Shown here one piece after another: positions 1-7,830 of a stretch of DNA of 10,648 bases. The notes under the pieces are model-generated. The model was not told the DNA's origin, did no database searches, and saw nothing but the letters and a program-made list of their open reading frames with translations. Made by a program: the position numbers and the translations under genes. Origin of the DNA: Bacteroidales bacterium (GTDB lineage Bacteria > Bacteroidota > Bacteroidia > Bacteroidales > NBLH01); assembly GCA_029933755.1 (NCBI GenBank), contig JAOZNO010000065.1, forward strand, positions 1 through 10,648. Reading direction: 5' to 3'. The number at the start of each line of letters is the position of its first letter. The stretch's first letter is position 1.

Positions 1-3000
1 TCGATACCCATAATTAGGATATCATCAATTTGAATTTCATTTCCTTTCCACATCTCAAAAGTTTGTAGAATTAACTCCTTTTGCATTTTCATATCAAAAT
101 CCTGAATTTCTGTTAGTAACCTCTTGAAGTTTTTCGATAAGAATTTCTTGTTATATTCACCACCAAACTGATCAATAAACCCATCTGAGAACAAATAAAA
201 AGTATCACCTTTTTGTAAATCAATTTCATATCCTGCAAAAGAATTATCTGCTTTAATATGTATACCAATAGGCATCCGATCACCCTTAAGCACTTCAATT
301 ACACCATTCCTTGCAATGTATAAGGGATTGTATGCACCTGCAAATTGTAATTTCAAATTATTAACATCTAACACACAAAGAGCCATATCCATACCATCTT
401 TCCGCTCATCTTCTGCACCGGTTTGGTGTAAAGACTCTATTATTTTTTCGCGAAGTTCATCTAAAATTGTATTGGCCTGCAAATTTTGCATGCTATTAGT
501 TATTTCACGTAGGGCAGACATCCCCAGCATACTTAAAAATGCACCTGGCACACCATGCCCTGTACAATCAGCAACGGTAATAATAAGACTTTCATCTTTC
601 CTGATTAACCAATAATAATCACCACTTACAATATCTCTGGGTTTATTAATAACAAAATAACTAGAAACTGCTTTGTCCAAAATATTAATTGGAGGCATAA
701 CAGCACGTTGTATATTCCTTGCATAATTAATACTATCCGTAATCTCATTTCTTCTATGCTCTATCTCTTCTTTTTGTTGTGATATTTCCAGGGTTCGCTC
801 TTTAACTTTTTCCTCAAGCAACACTTTTTCCTTTAAAAGCTTTCGTTCTCTCTTTTTAACAATTAATACAACAACTAAGCTTATTAAAAGTACAACAGCT
901 ACTATTCCTGAAATAATAAACCAGATAGTCATCCAAAAAGGAGCTTTGATTTTAAAAAAAACTTTCTGAATTGGACTTATATTTCCAAAAACATTCTTAG
1001 CACGAATATTTACGATAAATTTACCCGGTTTTGTAATTATTAAATCAAAATCAGGTCTGGGTCGCCAATCAGACCAATCACTCATTACCCCTTCTACAAA
1101 ATACTGATATTCTATTGCATCCTGCTTAACATAAAACGGTGCAGCAATAGTAAAAGTGAAGGATTTTTGTTCATATTCAAATTCAATTTTATTTAAAGAA
1201 AACCTTTGACCAGTTTCATCTTTTATTTCCCTAAAAAATACCTGAAAATCATTTGAAAATAAATTATTACTAACTGTAGGGTGTATTTTATATATACCTT
1301 CTGCACCATCAATAACCCACAGGTTATTTTCATCATCAATTTTAATATTCTTAATATTATCAAATATATTTAAAATTGTCACTTGCTCTTCATTAATCAG
1401 CAAATAATCACTCACATACACCCACTTATCTTTTGTTTTAAACCAACTAATATCTGGTTGAGTATAGATAAAGTTTGATAATGAAAGCGTATCAGGAATA
1501 AGCTGATGACTTGGCTCAATTTTATCAGTTTTTTTATTGTAACTAAAAATCTGCTTTGCTGCTAAAAAAAATAATTTATTTTGAAATTTTCTAATTGATA
1601 TATTTTCAGAAACCTCGGCCGGCAAATCATAAACCTTAATTATTTCACCCTTGAAAGACTCGTCAACAGACATTTTATATATTATATCGCTACTTGCCAA
1701 CCACAAGTGTGCACTATCTTCTTCAATAACAGTCAATACATTATCTTCCAATCCTTTTGGATTTATTTTTTCAATTAAGCTCCATTTATCATCACGAAAA
1801 ATCAGCACTTTAATGCCCTCTCCCGTAGCCAAATAAAATACATTCTCAATAGAGGATGAAGTAATCTGATTTACATAAACATTTTTCAATAATGTTTTTG
1901 TTTTGTTTTTGTGAATTACATAAAGCCCATTAACAGAAGCAACTAATAGATAATCATTATGTACAACTAATTGTTTACACTTAAAATCAATACCGTCTAC
2001 CTTTTTAAATGCATAACCCAGGTTTTCAAAGTCATATTTTTTTTGTTTAACATAACTAAGTTTATATTTCTTTTTGCTGACAGCAGACTTTTCTTTTGGC
2101 ATCTCTTTATCCTTAAGCTCTTTTGGCTTAACATCTTCTGGCGGTTTCACTTCAAGACCCTGTGCTTTCAGTTTTTTTAACAATCGCTTTTTTTTCCGTT
2201 CCTGTCTTCGTTCAAAAACACTCTTTTTCTTTTCAGGTTCTTTTTCAATTATTTCTACAGGCTTTACTATCTGGATACTTTTAATTTCTGGTTTACGGTT
2301 TTTTACATACACCCTTACCCTTTTCTTAACATAAATCTCTGATTCCTTTACACCTGCAATAGTATCAAGATAATACAAACCCTGTGCAGTTGCAACATAA
2401 AGAGTGCTGTCAAAAGGTGTCATATCAATTAACCGACCTTCAATCCCCTGATATGCAGTATAATCATATACAGGTAAGTTATAATTAATCCTACTTATTC
2501 CGTACTCATGCGATAACCACAACGCTCCACTTTCATCTTTACCTACAGCAAAAATTTCATCATCAGGTAAACCTGTTTGATAATTAATTGTGTATTTTGC
2601 AGTTCCTAATTCTTTATTTACAATAATAGCTCCTCCTGAAATAGTTGACAAAACAATAAGGCTATCTGTTAATTCATCCCCATCTACCAACTGATTTGCA
2701 GACAAATATTCATTAAATTCAGAGTCATAATCCTCCAAATTTTCTCCATTAAATAAATACAGTTTATTACTATCTGTTCCAATTAGAGTTAGATTCTCTG
2801 AAAATGGCAGATTAAACAGTATTTTTTCAGTATTTAATAAATCACTTTGTGCTAAAGGGATTAATTCATTCTCAATTTGAGTTTTATAAATTCCCTTTCC
2901 ATTAACATTTAAGTAAATTTGATTTTCATACCTGATTATTCCATCATAATGCTCATTCTCCACAGGATTCCAGGATGCTTTATAGTCAAGTGTTGATTTT

Positions 3001-3524
3001 TCTAACTGAACTAAAATATTCTTACCATAAAAATATACTGCATCATCAGTAAGCTCAATATCAGTTATATCTCCAATTTGCAAGTCTTTTTGGGATAATG
3101 AAATATATTCGTAAAATCCTTTCTCATTTTTTTCCAGATATCCATAATCATTATCGCAGCCTACCAGTATCCTATCAGCGTCTTCGTAACGCTTCATAAC
3201 TAAAGGTTCCACTTTCATTTTCACCAAGTTCCACTCTCTTCCATCAAAAACGACAATTCCTTTGTTACCACCAAAAAGCATAGTGCCGTTTTTATCCTGC
3301 AAAATAGCCCAAATCTGTCCATTTGCATTCACATCAAGATTATAGTTTGTAATAAAGGGGTTTCCAACATTTAGGAAATTGGCAAACATTTGATTTTCAG
3401 ACTTGCTCTTTATTATTTTCACTGCTGATATACGTACAGGTTTAAGTTTCACCTGTTTTTTGTATCCAAAAGGTAAATATAATACTGAAATTATCAGAAA
3501 AGTAAAAAGTAAATAATTCTTCAT
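1..3524 (-). CDS. Propeller/Y_Y_Y sensor with SpoIIE-type PP2C phosphatase output (C-terminus cut by window edge)
   Basis: The frame is open from ATG at 3524 to the left edge (1174 codons). An N-terminal hydrophobic stretch (MKNYLLFTFLIISVLYLP) is a likely signal peptide or anchor. Residues about 30-770 contain repeated short motifs such as LYVATAQGLYYL and NGLYVI, typical of periplasmic beta-propeller sensors. A Y_Y_Y domain follows (about 780-852, with EYQYFVEG and SDWSDW), then one transmembrane helix (about 866-889), a charged coiled coil (892-935) and SINYARNIQRAVMPP (931-945). The SpoIIE/PPM phosphatase domain has its expected metal-binding aspartates: D969 in GDYYW, D986 in DCTGHGVPGAF, D1114 in SDGFID and D1167/D1168 in DDILIMG. 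The last motif normally lies near the end of the domain, so few residues are missing. By family, it should sense an external signal and dephosphorylate a Ser/Thr-phosphorylated regulator, perhaps an anti-sigma antagonist; ligand and target are unknown. No histidine kinase domains are present. A lysine-rich insertion occupies residues 427-486. Confidence 0.93.
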   Translation of the reverse strand, partial: MKNYLLFTFLIISVLYLPFGYKKQVKLKPVRISAVKIIKSKSENQMFANFLNVGNPFITNYNLDVNANGQIWAILQDKNGTMLFGGNKGIVVFDGREWNLVKMKVEPLVMKRYEDADRILVGCDNDYGYLEKNEKGFYEYISLSQKDLQIGDITDIELTDDAVYFYGKNILVQLEKSTLDYKASWNPVENEHYDGIIRYENQIYLNVNGKGIYKTQIENELIPLAQSDLLNTEKILFNLPFSENLTLIGTDSNKLYLFNGENLEDYDSEFNEYLSANQLVDGDELTDSLIVLSTISGGAIIVNKELGTAKYTINYQTGLPDDEIFAVGKDESGALWLSHEYGISRINYNLPVYDYTAYQGIEGRLIDMTPFDSTLYVATAQGLYYLDTIAGVKESEIYVKKRVRVYVKNRKPEIKSIQIVKPVEIIEKEPEKKKSVFERRQERKKKRLLKKLKAQGLEVKPPEDVKPKELKDKEMPKEKSAVSKKKYKLSYVKQKKYDFENLGYAFKKVDGIDFKCKQLVVHNDYLLVASVNGLYVIHKNKTKTLLKNVYVNQITSSSIENVFYLATGEGIKVLIFRDDKWSLIEKINPKGLEDNVLTVIEEDSAHLWLASSDIIYKMSVDESFKGEIIKVYDLPAEVSENISIRKFQNKLFFLAAKQIFSYNKKTDKIEPSHQLIPDTLSLSNFIYTQPDISWFKTKDKWVYVSDYLLINEEQVTILNIFDNIKNIKIDDENNLWVIDGAEGIYKIHPTVSNNLFSNDFQVFFREIKDETGQRFSLNKIEFEYEQKSFTFTIAAPFYVKQDAIEYQYFVEGVMSDWSDWRPRPDFDLIITKPGKFIVNIRAKNVFGNISPIQKVFFKIKAPFWMTIWFIISGIVAVVLLISLVVVLIVKKRERKLLKEKVLLEEKVKERTLEISQQKEEIEHRRNEITDSINYARNIQRAVMPPINILDKAVSSYFVINKPRDIVSGDYYWLIRKDESLIITVADCTGHGVPGAFLSMLGMSALREITNSMQNLQANTILDELREKIIESLHQTGAEDERKDGMDMALCVLDVNNLKLQFAGAYNPLYIARNGVIEVLKGDRMPIGIHIKADNSFAGYEIDLQKGDTFYLFSDGFIDQFGGEYNKKFLSKNFKRLLTEIQDFDMKMQKELILQTFEMWKGNEIQIDDILIMGI

Positions 3525-3550
3525 TAACTCACAATCATAATTCAAAAAAG

Positions 3551-3579
3551 CAAATATACTATACAATTTCTAATTTAAA
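3551..3579 (-). promoter_or_regulatory. Candidate Bacteroidota-type promoter of the SpoIIE sensor gene
   Basis: On the minus strand TATATTTG (3551-3558) matches the Bacteroidota -7 consensus TAnnTTTG exactly. TTTA (3576-3579), one mismatch from the -33 TTTG, lies 17 bp upstream. Transcription would begin around 3544, giving a leader of about 20 nt before the ATG at 3524. This suggests the sensor can be transcribed independently of the serpin gene upstream. It is inferred from consensus only, and such AT-rich matches also occur by chance. Confidence 0.45.
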
Positions 3580-3642
3580 CATAACACATACCATATAAAT
3601 ATTCGCAAATTTAAAACTATACTTTAAAATGTGTAAATATTT

Positions 3643-3668
3643 ATTTGCATAACATAGTGTATGCAAAT
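3643..3668. repeat. Perfect 9-bp inverted repeat, operator or weak terminator
   Basis: ATTTGCATA (3643-3651) and TATGCAAAT (3660-3668) are perfect inverted copies around an 8-bp spacer. The repeat lies 18 bp beyond the serpin stop codon and upstream of the sensor gene promoter. On the plus strand it is followed by a T-run, but the genes on both sides read on the minus strand, where it is followed by AAATATTT. It could be a low-GC terminator for the serpin transcript or a binding site for a dimeric regulator; the sequence does not decide between them. Confidence 0.5.
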
Positions 3669-3686
3669 TTTTTACCAAAAGATAGT

Positions 3687-4904
3687 TTATTTCAAATTAT
3701 ATTCTGCAGATAAATTATTGAAATTGGGTGAAACGACCTTTCCTATAAGTAAAATGCCCTTATTTACATTATCTTTTACAAGATAAATAAAAGGATGATT
3801 TGCATTAAACCTAATTAAATCGGAGTTTAAACGTGGTGTTTCTGTTGGATCAATGAAAAGTTCTGTAAGATTATCACTTTTGTTTTCAGTAACCTCAATT
3901 AAGGTATTTTGAATAATTTTTGATATTTCTGTTTTATCTTTAGAGATTCTGTTAAAATTTGCATCATCACTAAATGGGATTTCGCAACCCAATTCTCTGA
4001 TAACGGGCACAACATCCTGGCGGAATTCACTTTTAAATTTAGGAAAGCTCACCCTTACCTGTTTAGTATAGAGTTCAGAAGTCCAAAAATCAAGATTAAC
4101 CGGATTCATTGCATTTTCAATACTGTCTATTCCATTTATTTTTTTTGGTAATATAACAATCATAGAAATATCTCCTCCTGAATATGGAAATTCAATAACT
4201 TGAAACACATCATTTTCATTATATTTCAAATATGCTATTTGATTCATAAAGTCAATTTTCCTAACAGAACTATCCGGAAGAAAAAAATCATCTTTACTTG
4301 TAAATTCTGCATTAAAAGGATTCTCCCAATCACCATTCAAATAAACAAAGTTGGTATAAATTAGCTGGTTCGACTCATTAATAATTTCCGGCCTTACCAG
4401 GCTACGAATATTATAATTACTCATCTTTTTTGCCCAACGATTTATCTGTTTTGAATTTTTCTTATCTGAATTTTTAAAAGATAAAGACTGAACATGAGCT
4501 AAGAAATTAACCTTTAAAAGGTTTTTATATTTCTTTTCAATATTTATCTCCTGATTAGTCCACAGTGCATTACTTATTAATAAATTGAGCTCTTTACTTT
4601 TATATGTTTGAAACCGCTTAATTAACTGTTTAAAACTATATAAAACACCAAATGGTGTAATGAAATGCATACTCTTTGCAATTTGTTCCTGGGTAGCACC
4701 TTCACTACCAATATAAGCCATAGCCATACAATTGGAAATGCCAAAAGGTGAGAGTACAATATTTTCACCCGGTGTATTAAAAACCTTATAATAATCAACA
4801 GCAAATTGATTATTACGCTCTACGATAGCATCCACATATTCATTCTGGGCAAAAGAATACAAAGGAAAAAGGCTAAATAAGAGTATATATATAATTTTTT
4901 TCAT
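3687..4904 (-). CDS. Exported serpin-family protein with degenerate reactive-centre hinge
   Basis: This is a 405-residue protein, close to the usual serpin length. A signal peptide is clear at residues 1-19 (MKKIIYILLFSLFPLYSFA, likely cut before Q20). The serpin fold is shown by NIVLSPFGISNCMAMAYIG (48-66), SNALW (111-115), TNFVYLNGDWENPF (184-197), EFPYSGGDISMIVILP (238-253), RVSFPKFK (284-291), and the C-terminal NANHPFIYLVKD and LLIGKVVSP. Inhibitory serpins trap proteases by inserting the reactive-centre loop, which needs a hinge like EEGTEAAAAT. Here the same place (340-349) reads ENKSDNLTEL, lacking the glycine and the small residues. It is therefore probably not a classical inhibitor, and may act as a binding or structural protein outside the cytoplasm. 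The loop to HPF is about four residues longer than in alpha-1-antitrypsin, so a P1 residue cannot be assigned. The gene diverges from the ArsA-type ATPase gene. Confidence 0.93.
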   Translation of the reverse strand: MKKIIYILLFSLFPLYSFAQNEYVDAIVERNNQFAVDYYKVFNTPGENIVLSPFGISNCMAMAYIGSEGATQEQIAKSMHFITPFGVLYSFKQLIKRFQTYKSKELNLLISNALWTNQEINIEKKYKNLLKVNFLAHVQSLSFKNSDKKNSKQINRWAKKMSNYNIRSLVRPEIINESNQLIYTNFVYLNGDWENPFNAEFTSKDDFFLPDSSVRKIDFMNQIAYLKYNENDVFQVIEFPYSGGDISMIVILPKKINGIDSIENAMNPVNLDFWTSELYTKQVRVSFPKFKSEFRQDVVPVIRELGCEIPFSDDANFNRISKDKTEISKIIQNTLIEVTENKSDNLTELFIDPTETPRLNSDLIRFNANHPFIYLVKDNVNKGILLIGKVVSPNFNNLSAEYNLK

Positions 4905-4962
4905 CTATTTGTTTCAAAGGTATTAATTGTTCTTTTAGCTTAAAAAGCAATCTATTTTGCAA

Positions 4963-4996
4963 CAAAGTTAATACCCAATAGGGATGTTATAACAAA
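4963..4996 (-). promoter_or_regulatory. Candidate Bacteroidota-type promoter of the serpin gene
   Basis: On the minus strand TTTG (4993-4996) and TAACTTTG (4963-4970) match the -33 TTTG and -7 TAnnTTTG elements, separated by 22 bp. The leader would be about 50 nt. A second exact TAnnTTTG match, TACCTTTG at 4915-4922, lies so close to the ATG at 4904 that it would leave almost no leader, so it is the weaker candidate. This is consensus matching only. Confidence 0.5.
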
Positions 4997-5062
4997 TTTA
5001 CATTATTTTTTGATAGAATGGCACATATGTTATATAAAACATTAAAAATTAAATTAAATATG

Positions 5063-5070
5063 TAACTTTA
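5063..5070 (+). promoter_or_regulatory. Possible -7 element of the ArsA-type ATPase gene
   Basis: TAACTTTA has one mismatch to TAnnTTTG and lies 21 bp before the GTG start at 5092, but no TTTG is present at the expected -33 distance. It is offered only as the best candidate in the 187-bp divergent region between the serpin and ATPase genes. Confidence 0.22.
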
Positions 5071-5091
5071 CTATTATTTAGTAATAATCAG

Positions 5092-6255
5092 GTGAGGATT
5101 ATATTATTTACAGGGAAAGGCGGTGTTGGAAAAACAACAATTGCAGCTGCAACGGCTACAAGAATAGCAGCACGTGGCCTAAAAACATTAATTATCTCAA
5201 CTGATCCTGCTCATTCACTGGCTGATGCTATTGATCAAAAAATTGGTCCGGAGCCCACATTTATTTCAAAAAACCTTTATGGACAAGAGCTGGATGTATA
5301 TTATTCAATGCAAAAGTATTGGAAAAATTTGCGCCAGTTAATACAAACCGTTTTTCGATGGCAAGGTGTTGACCGTGTTCTTGCCGAAGAAATGTCGGCC
5401 ATTCCCGGCATGGAAGAAGGCTCTGCTTTTATGTGGATTGAGAAATACTACTCAGAAAATAAATTTGATGTAATTATTATTGATAGTGCGCCAACTGGTG
5501 AAACACTTACACTTTTAACGCTACCACAAGTTACCAGGTGGTGGGTTACCAAAGCTTTTCCTTTACAAAAATTTGCAATAAAAGTAGTGGGCAAAGGTAT
5601 AAGAAAAACAACAGGCATCCCTTTAGATAAAGGCTATGAAGAATTACAGCTTCTATTTGATAAATTAGAAAGTATTCATAAAGTGTTCAGCAATCCTGAA
5701 ATTTGCTCTATCAGAATTGTTACAAATCCTGAAAAAATGGTGATTAATGAATCAAAAAGGGCTTATACTTATTTACAACTCTATGGGTATGCTGTTGATT
5801 CAGTTATTATCAACCGTATTATGCCTAAAAGTGAAGAAAAGGGATTCTTTAATAGCTATATTAATTCACAATCAAAATATATAAAAGAAATTGAGGAAAG
5901 CTTTTCGCCTGTTCCTATTTTTAAAGCGGAACATATTGGAGAAGAAGTTTTTGGTTTGGATTTACTTAAAAAAATTGCAGACAAAATATATGGAGATGAA
6001 GATCCTTCACAAATATTTTTCAATGAGAAGACAATGATTATTAAAGAATCAGATAAGGGCTACCAAATCAAACTGAAACTATCTTTTATGGATGACAGCA
6101 GCTATAAAATCAATAAATTTGGTGATGAACTTGTTATAGAAATTGCAAACAGAAGGCATAATGTTTTACTACCTAAATTCACAAACTTCCACAAATTACT
6201 ATCTTACGATTATAAAGCACCCTGGCTATTAATAGAATTAGAAAAAAACAAATAG
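5092..6255 (+). CDS. ArsA/Get3-family ATPase with C-terminal HSP20-like domain
   Basis: This is a 387-residue soluble ATPase of the SIMIBI class. The deviant Walker A/P-loop is GKGGVGKTT (8-16), switch I is STDPAHSLADAID (36-48), and switch II is IIDSAPTGETLTLLTLP (129-145). The family region EEMSAIPGMEE is at 99-109, and NPEKMVINES (212-221) matches the conserved loop after the ATPase core. Residues about 317-386 resemble the HSP20-like beta-sandwich found at the C-terminus of many bacterial ArsA homologues. The start is GTG at 5092: the frame is closed upstream by TAA at 5050, with no ATG between, and the P-loop begins at residue 8. There is a single half (not the duplicated ArsA of arsenite pumps), one cysteine only (C205), no CxxC motif, and no arsB, arsD or arsR nearby. 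An arsenic role is therefore unlikely; a Get3-like chaperone or targeting role is more plausible but unproven. Confidence 0.93.
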   Translation: MRIILFTGKGGVGKTTIAAATATRIAARGLKTLIISTDPAHSLADAIDQKIGPEPTFISKNLYGQELDVYYSMQKYWKNLRQLIQTVFRWQGVDRVLAEEMSAIPGMEEGSAFMWIEKYYSENKFDVIIIDSAPTGETLTLLTLPQVTRWWVTKAFPLQKFAIKVVGKGIRKTTGIPLDKGYEELQLLFDKLESIHKVFSNPEICSIRIVTNPEKMVINESKRAYTYLQLYGYAVDSVIINRIMPKSEEKGFFNSYINSQSKYIKEIEESFSPVPIFKAEHIGEEVFGLDLLKKIADKIYGDEDPSQIFFNEKTMIIKESDKGYQIKLKLSFMDDSSYKINKFGDELVIEIANRRHNVLLPKFTNFHKLLSYDYKAPWLLIELEKNK

Positions 6256-6260
6256 TTTTA

Positions 6261-7673
6261 TTAATCCTCATCCCAATCTACCAATTCCTTAATACGTTCA
6301 ATCTGGGCTTGTTTATTCACCTCTCTTAAACTATTTGCAGTATTTGTGAAAAAGTGATGTACTGATAAAAACTTTACTTGTATTTTATTCCAGGCATTAA
6401 GTGAAGGCATTTTTTTCTGTGCTTTTAGCTCTTCATACAAAGTATTTGAAACCGGAATAAAATCACTCCGTCCTAAATAATCCAAATCAGAGTCGCAAAT
6501 AATTTTTTGAAGTAATGTTTTCGGCTGAGGAGGTAATTGAGTTGCCATAATAATATTACAAATCTCATCAATCTGTGTTTCAGAGTATTTAAATCTAGGC
6601 AACCACTCACGGGCAATTTGGGTTCCAAAATACTCATGGTTATCGTAACCAATAGTATGTCCGGCATCGTGAAAAAGAGCAGCCGTCATTAAAAGCAATA
6701 TCTGTTCGTCATCAACACCTTCACCATATCCAATAAGTTCAGCCTGATTTACCACATCAATGGTATGCTTATAATTATGATAAAAAAGGTATTCTGGCAA
6801 TTCTCGTTCAAGCTTATCAAGAATCATTTCCTGCAAATCAGTAAATTGCCTTATCAGGTATTTTACTCTAAAGATATCATTAGGTTTATTTCCAATCTTC
6901 CGGTTTTCCGAGTATTTCTTTTTTATGCGCTTCAGGAGATACATCTCCATATCTCCCTGGTACTTAACAGGTATTTTCCCGTAGTATTCACAGTCAAAAT
7001 ATGGTTTTACCATTTCATATGTCATAATTGACATATTTATCATTCCCACATCACTGGCTGCTGCCATACGTGTAGCAATATTAACAGTATCACCTTTAAG
7101 GTCATAAGAAATCTTTTTCCGTCCTTGCATAGTTGCCGTAACTGCTCCTGTATGTATCCCTAATCGCAAATCCCAAAATTGCCGTCCTTTCTCTTCATAC
7201 TCTGCCTTTAGATTGCCCAAATAATCTTCCATTTCAAGGGCAGCAAGCACGACATCAATTGGGTTTGTAATATTTTTTACAGGAACACCACCAGCGCACA
7301 TGTAGGCATCGCCAATGGTTTTTATTTTCTGAATTTTATATTTCTCAACGATCTTATTAAAATGGAAAATAATCTGATCTAACTCATCAATAACCTGTTC
7401 TGATTTCATTGATTCAGATATCTTCTTAAACCCCTGAATATCAAGATAAAGAACCGTTGCCATTTTAAAGCGTAAGGTTTTTGATTTTGGAGCACTTTTT
7501 AAACCTTTAGGAAGAGCATCTTCAGGTATTTTTGCAATCAAATGCTTATAGTTACGGTTATCATCTTCCAGTTTTTCGTTTTTATTTTTTAATTCTTTTA
7601 ACTGCGAGTTCAGTCCTTTATTTTCATTAATTAATTTTTGAATACGAAAAACCAGTTCTTTGTTATCTTCCAT
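6261..7673 (-). CDS. Class III adenylate cyclase fused to HD phosphodiesterase-like domain
   Basis: This 470-residue protein has no signal peptide or membrane segment, so it is probably cytoplasmic. It opens with a charged coiled coil (about 5-45). The class III cyclase domain (about 68-250) has both metal aspartates (D78 in YLDIQGF, D122 in TIGDAY). Its adenine-selecting pair K118 and D191, and the transition-state residues N198 and R202 in VNIATRM, plus K237, match adenylate rather than guanylate cyclases. The C-terminal half (about 270-465) has YHNYKHTIDV (H299, H303, D306), ALFHDAGH (H335, D336), NHE (345-347) and CDSDLDYLGR (393-402). These are the metal ligands of HD-domain phosphodiesterases, and the first motif is close to the YHNxxHxxDV signature of class I cyclic-nucleotide phosphodiesterases. 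The enzyme may both make and hydrolyse cAMP. It converges with the ATPase gene (5-bp gap) and lies 157 bp after the channel gene. No convincing promoter was seen. Confidence 0.93.
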   Translation of the reverse strand: MEDNKELVFRIQKLINENKGLNSQLKELKNKNEKLEDDNRNYKHLIAKIPEDALPKGLKSAPKSKTLRFKMATVLYLDIQGFKKISESMKSEQVIDELDQIIFHFNKIVEKYKIQKIKTIGDAYMCAGGVPVKNITNPIDVVLAALEMEDYLGNLKAEYEEKGRQFWDLRLGIHTGAVTATMQGRKKISYDLKGDTVNIATRMAAASDVGMINMSIMTYEMVKPYFDCEYYGKIPVKYQGDMEMYLLKRIKKKYSENRKIGNKPNDIFRVKYLIRQFTDLQEMILDKLERELPEYLFYHNYKHTIDVVNQAELIGYGEGVDDEQILLLMTAALFHDAGHTIGYDNHEYFGTQIAREWLPRFKYSETQIDEICNIIMATQLPPQPKTLLQKIICDSDLDYLGRSDFIPVSNTLYEELKAQKKMPSLNAWNKIQVKFLSVHHFFTNTANSLREVNKQAQIERIKELVDWDED

Positions 7674-7830
7674 AACTATGAAGTTCTGTAATCTTGACTA
7701 AATTTGTTAATATTATATAAAGTAATAGATTTTTTTACTTAATATCAAACTTTTTCAAGCTTATTATGAGAATGATATGTTTTCTTTCTTCAACACCTGA
7801 TTAATTATTCAGGCTAAGCAACAAAAGTAT

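Noticed and set aside
316..615. Plus-strand 99-codon open frame
   Set aside because: It lies opposite the SpoIIE phosphatase domain, whose conserved motifs clearly mark the minus strand as coding.
1971..2334. Plus-strand open frames at 1971-2180 and 2074-2334, rich in Phe and Leu
   Set aside because: They are antisense to the Lys/Glu-rich segment of the sensor gene, whose AAA/GAA codons read as TTT/TTC on the other strand. They show no domain and no start signal.
1..3524. Sensor gene as a hybrid two-component histidine kinase
   Set aside because: After the membrane helix there is a coiled coil and a SpoIIE/PPM domain; no HisKA, HATPase, receiver or DNA-binding domain is present in the window.
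3643..3668. ATGCAAAT octamer resembling the eukaryotic POU-factor site
   Set aside because: The resemblance is coincidental in a bacterial genome; only the palindromic symmetry is meaningful here.
7796..7813. Short hairpin CCTGA-N8-TCAGG after the channel gene
   Set aside because: A 5-bp stem with no T-run in the direction of transcription is too weak to call a terminator.
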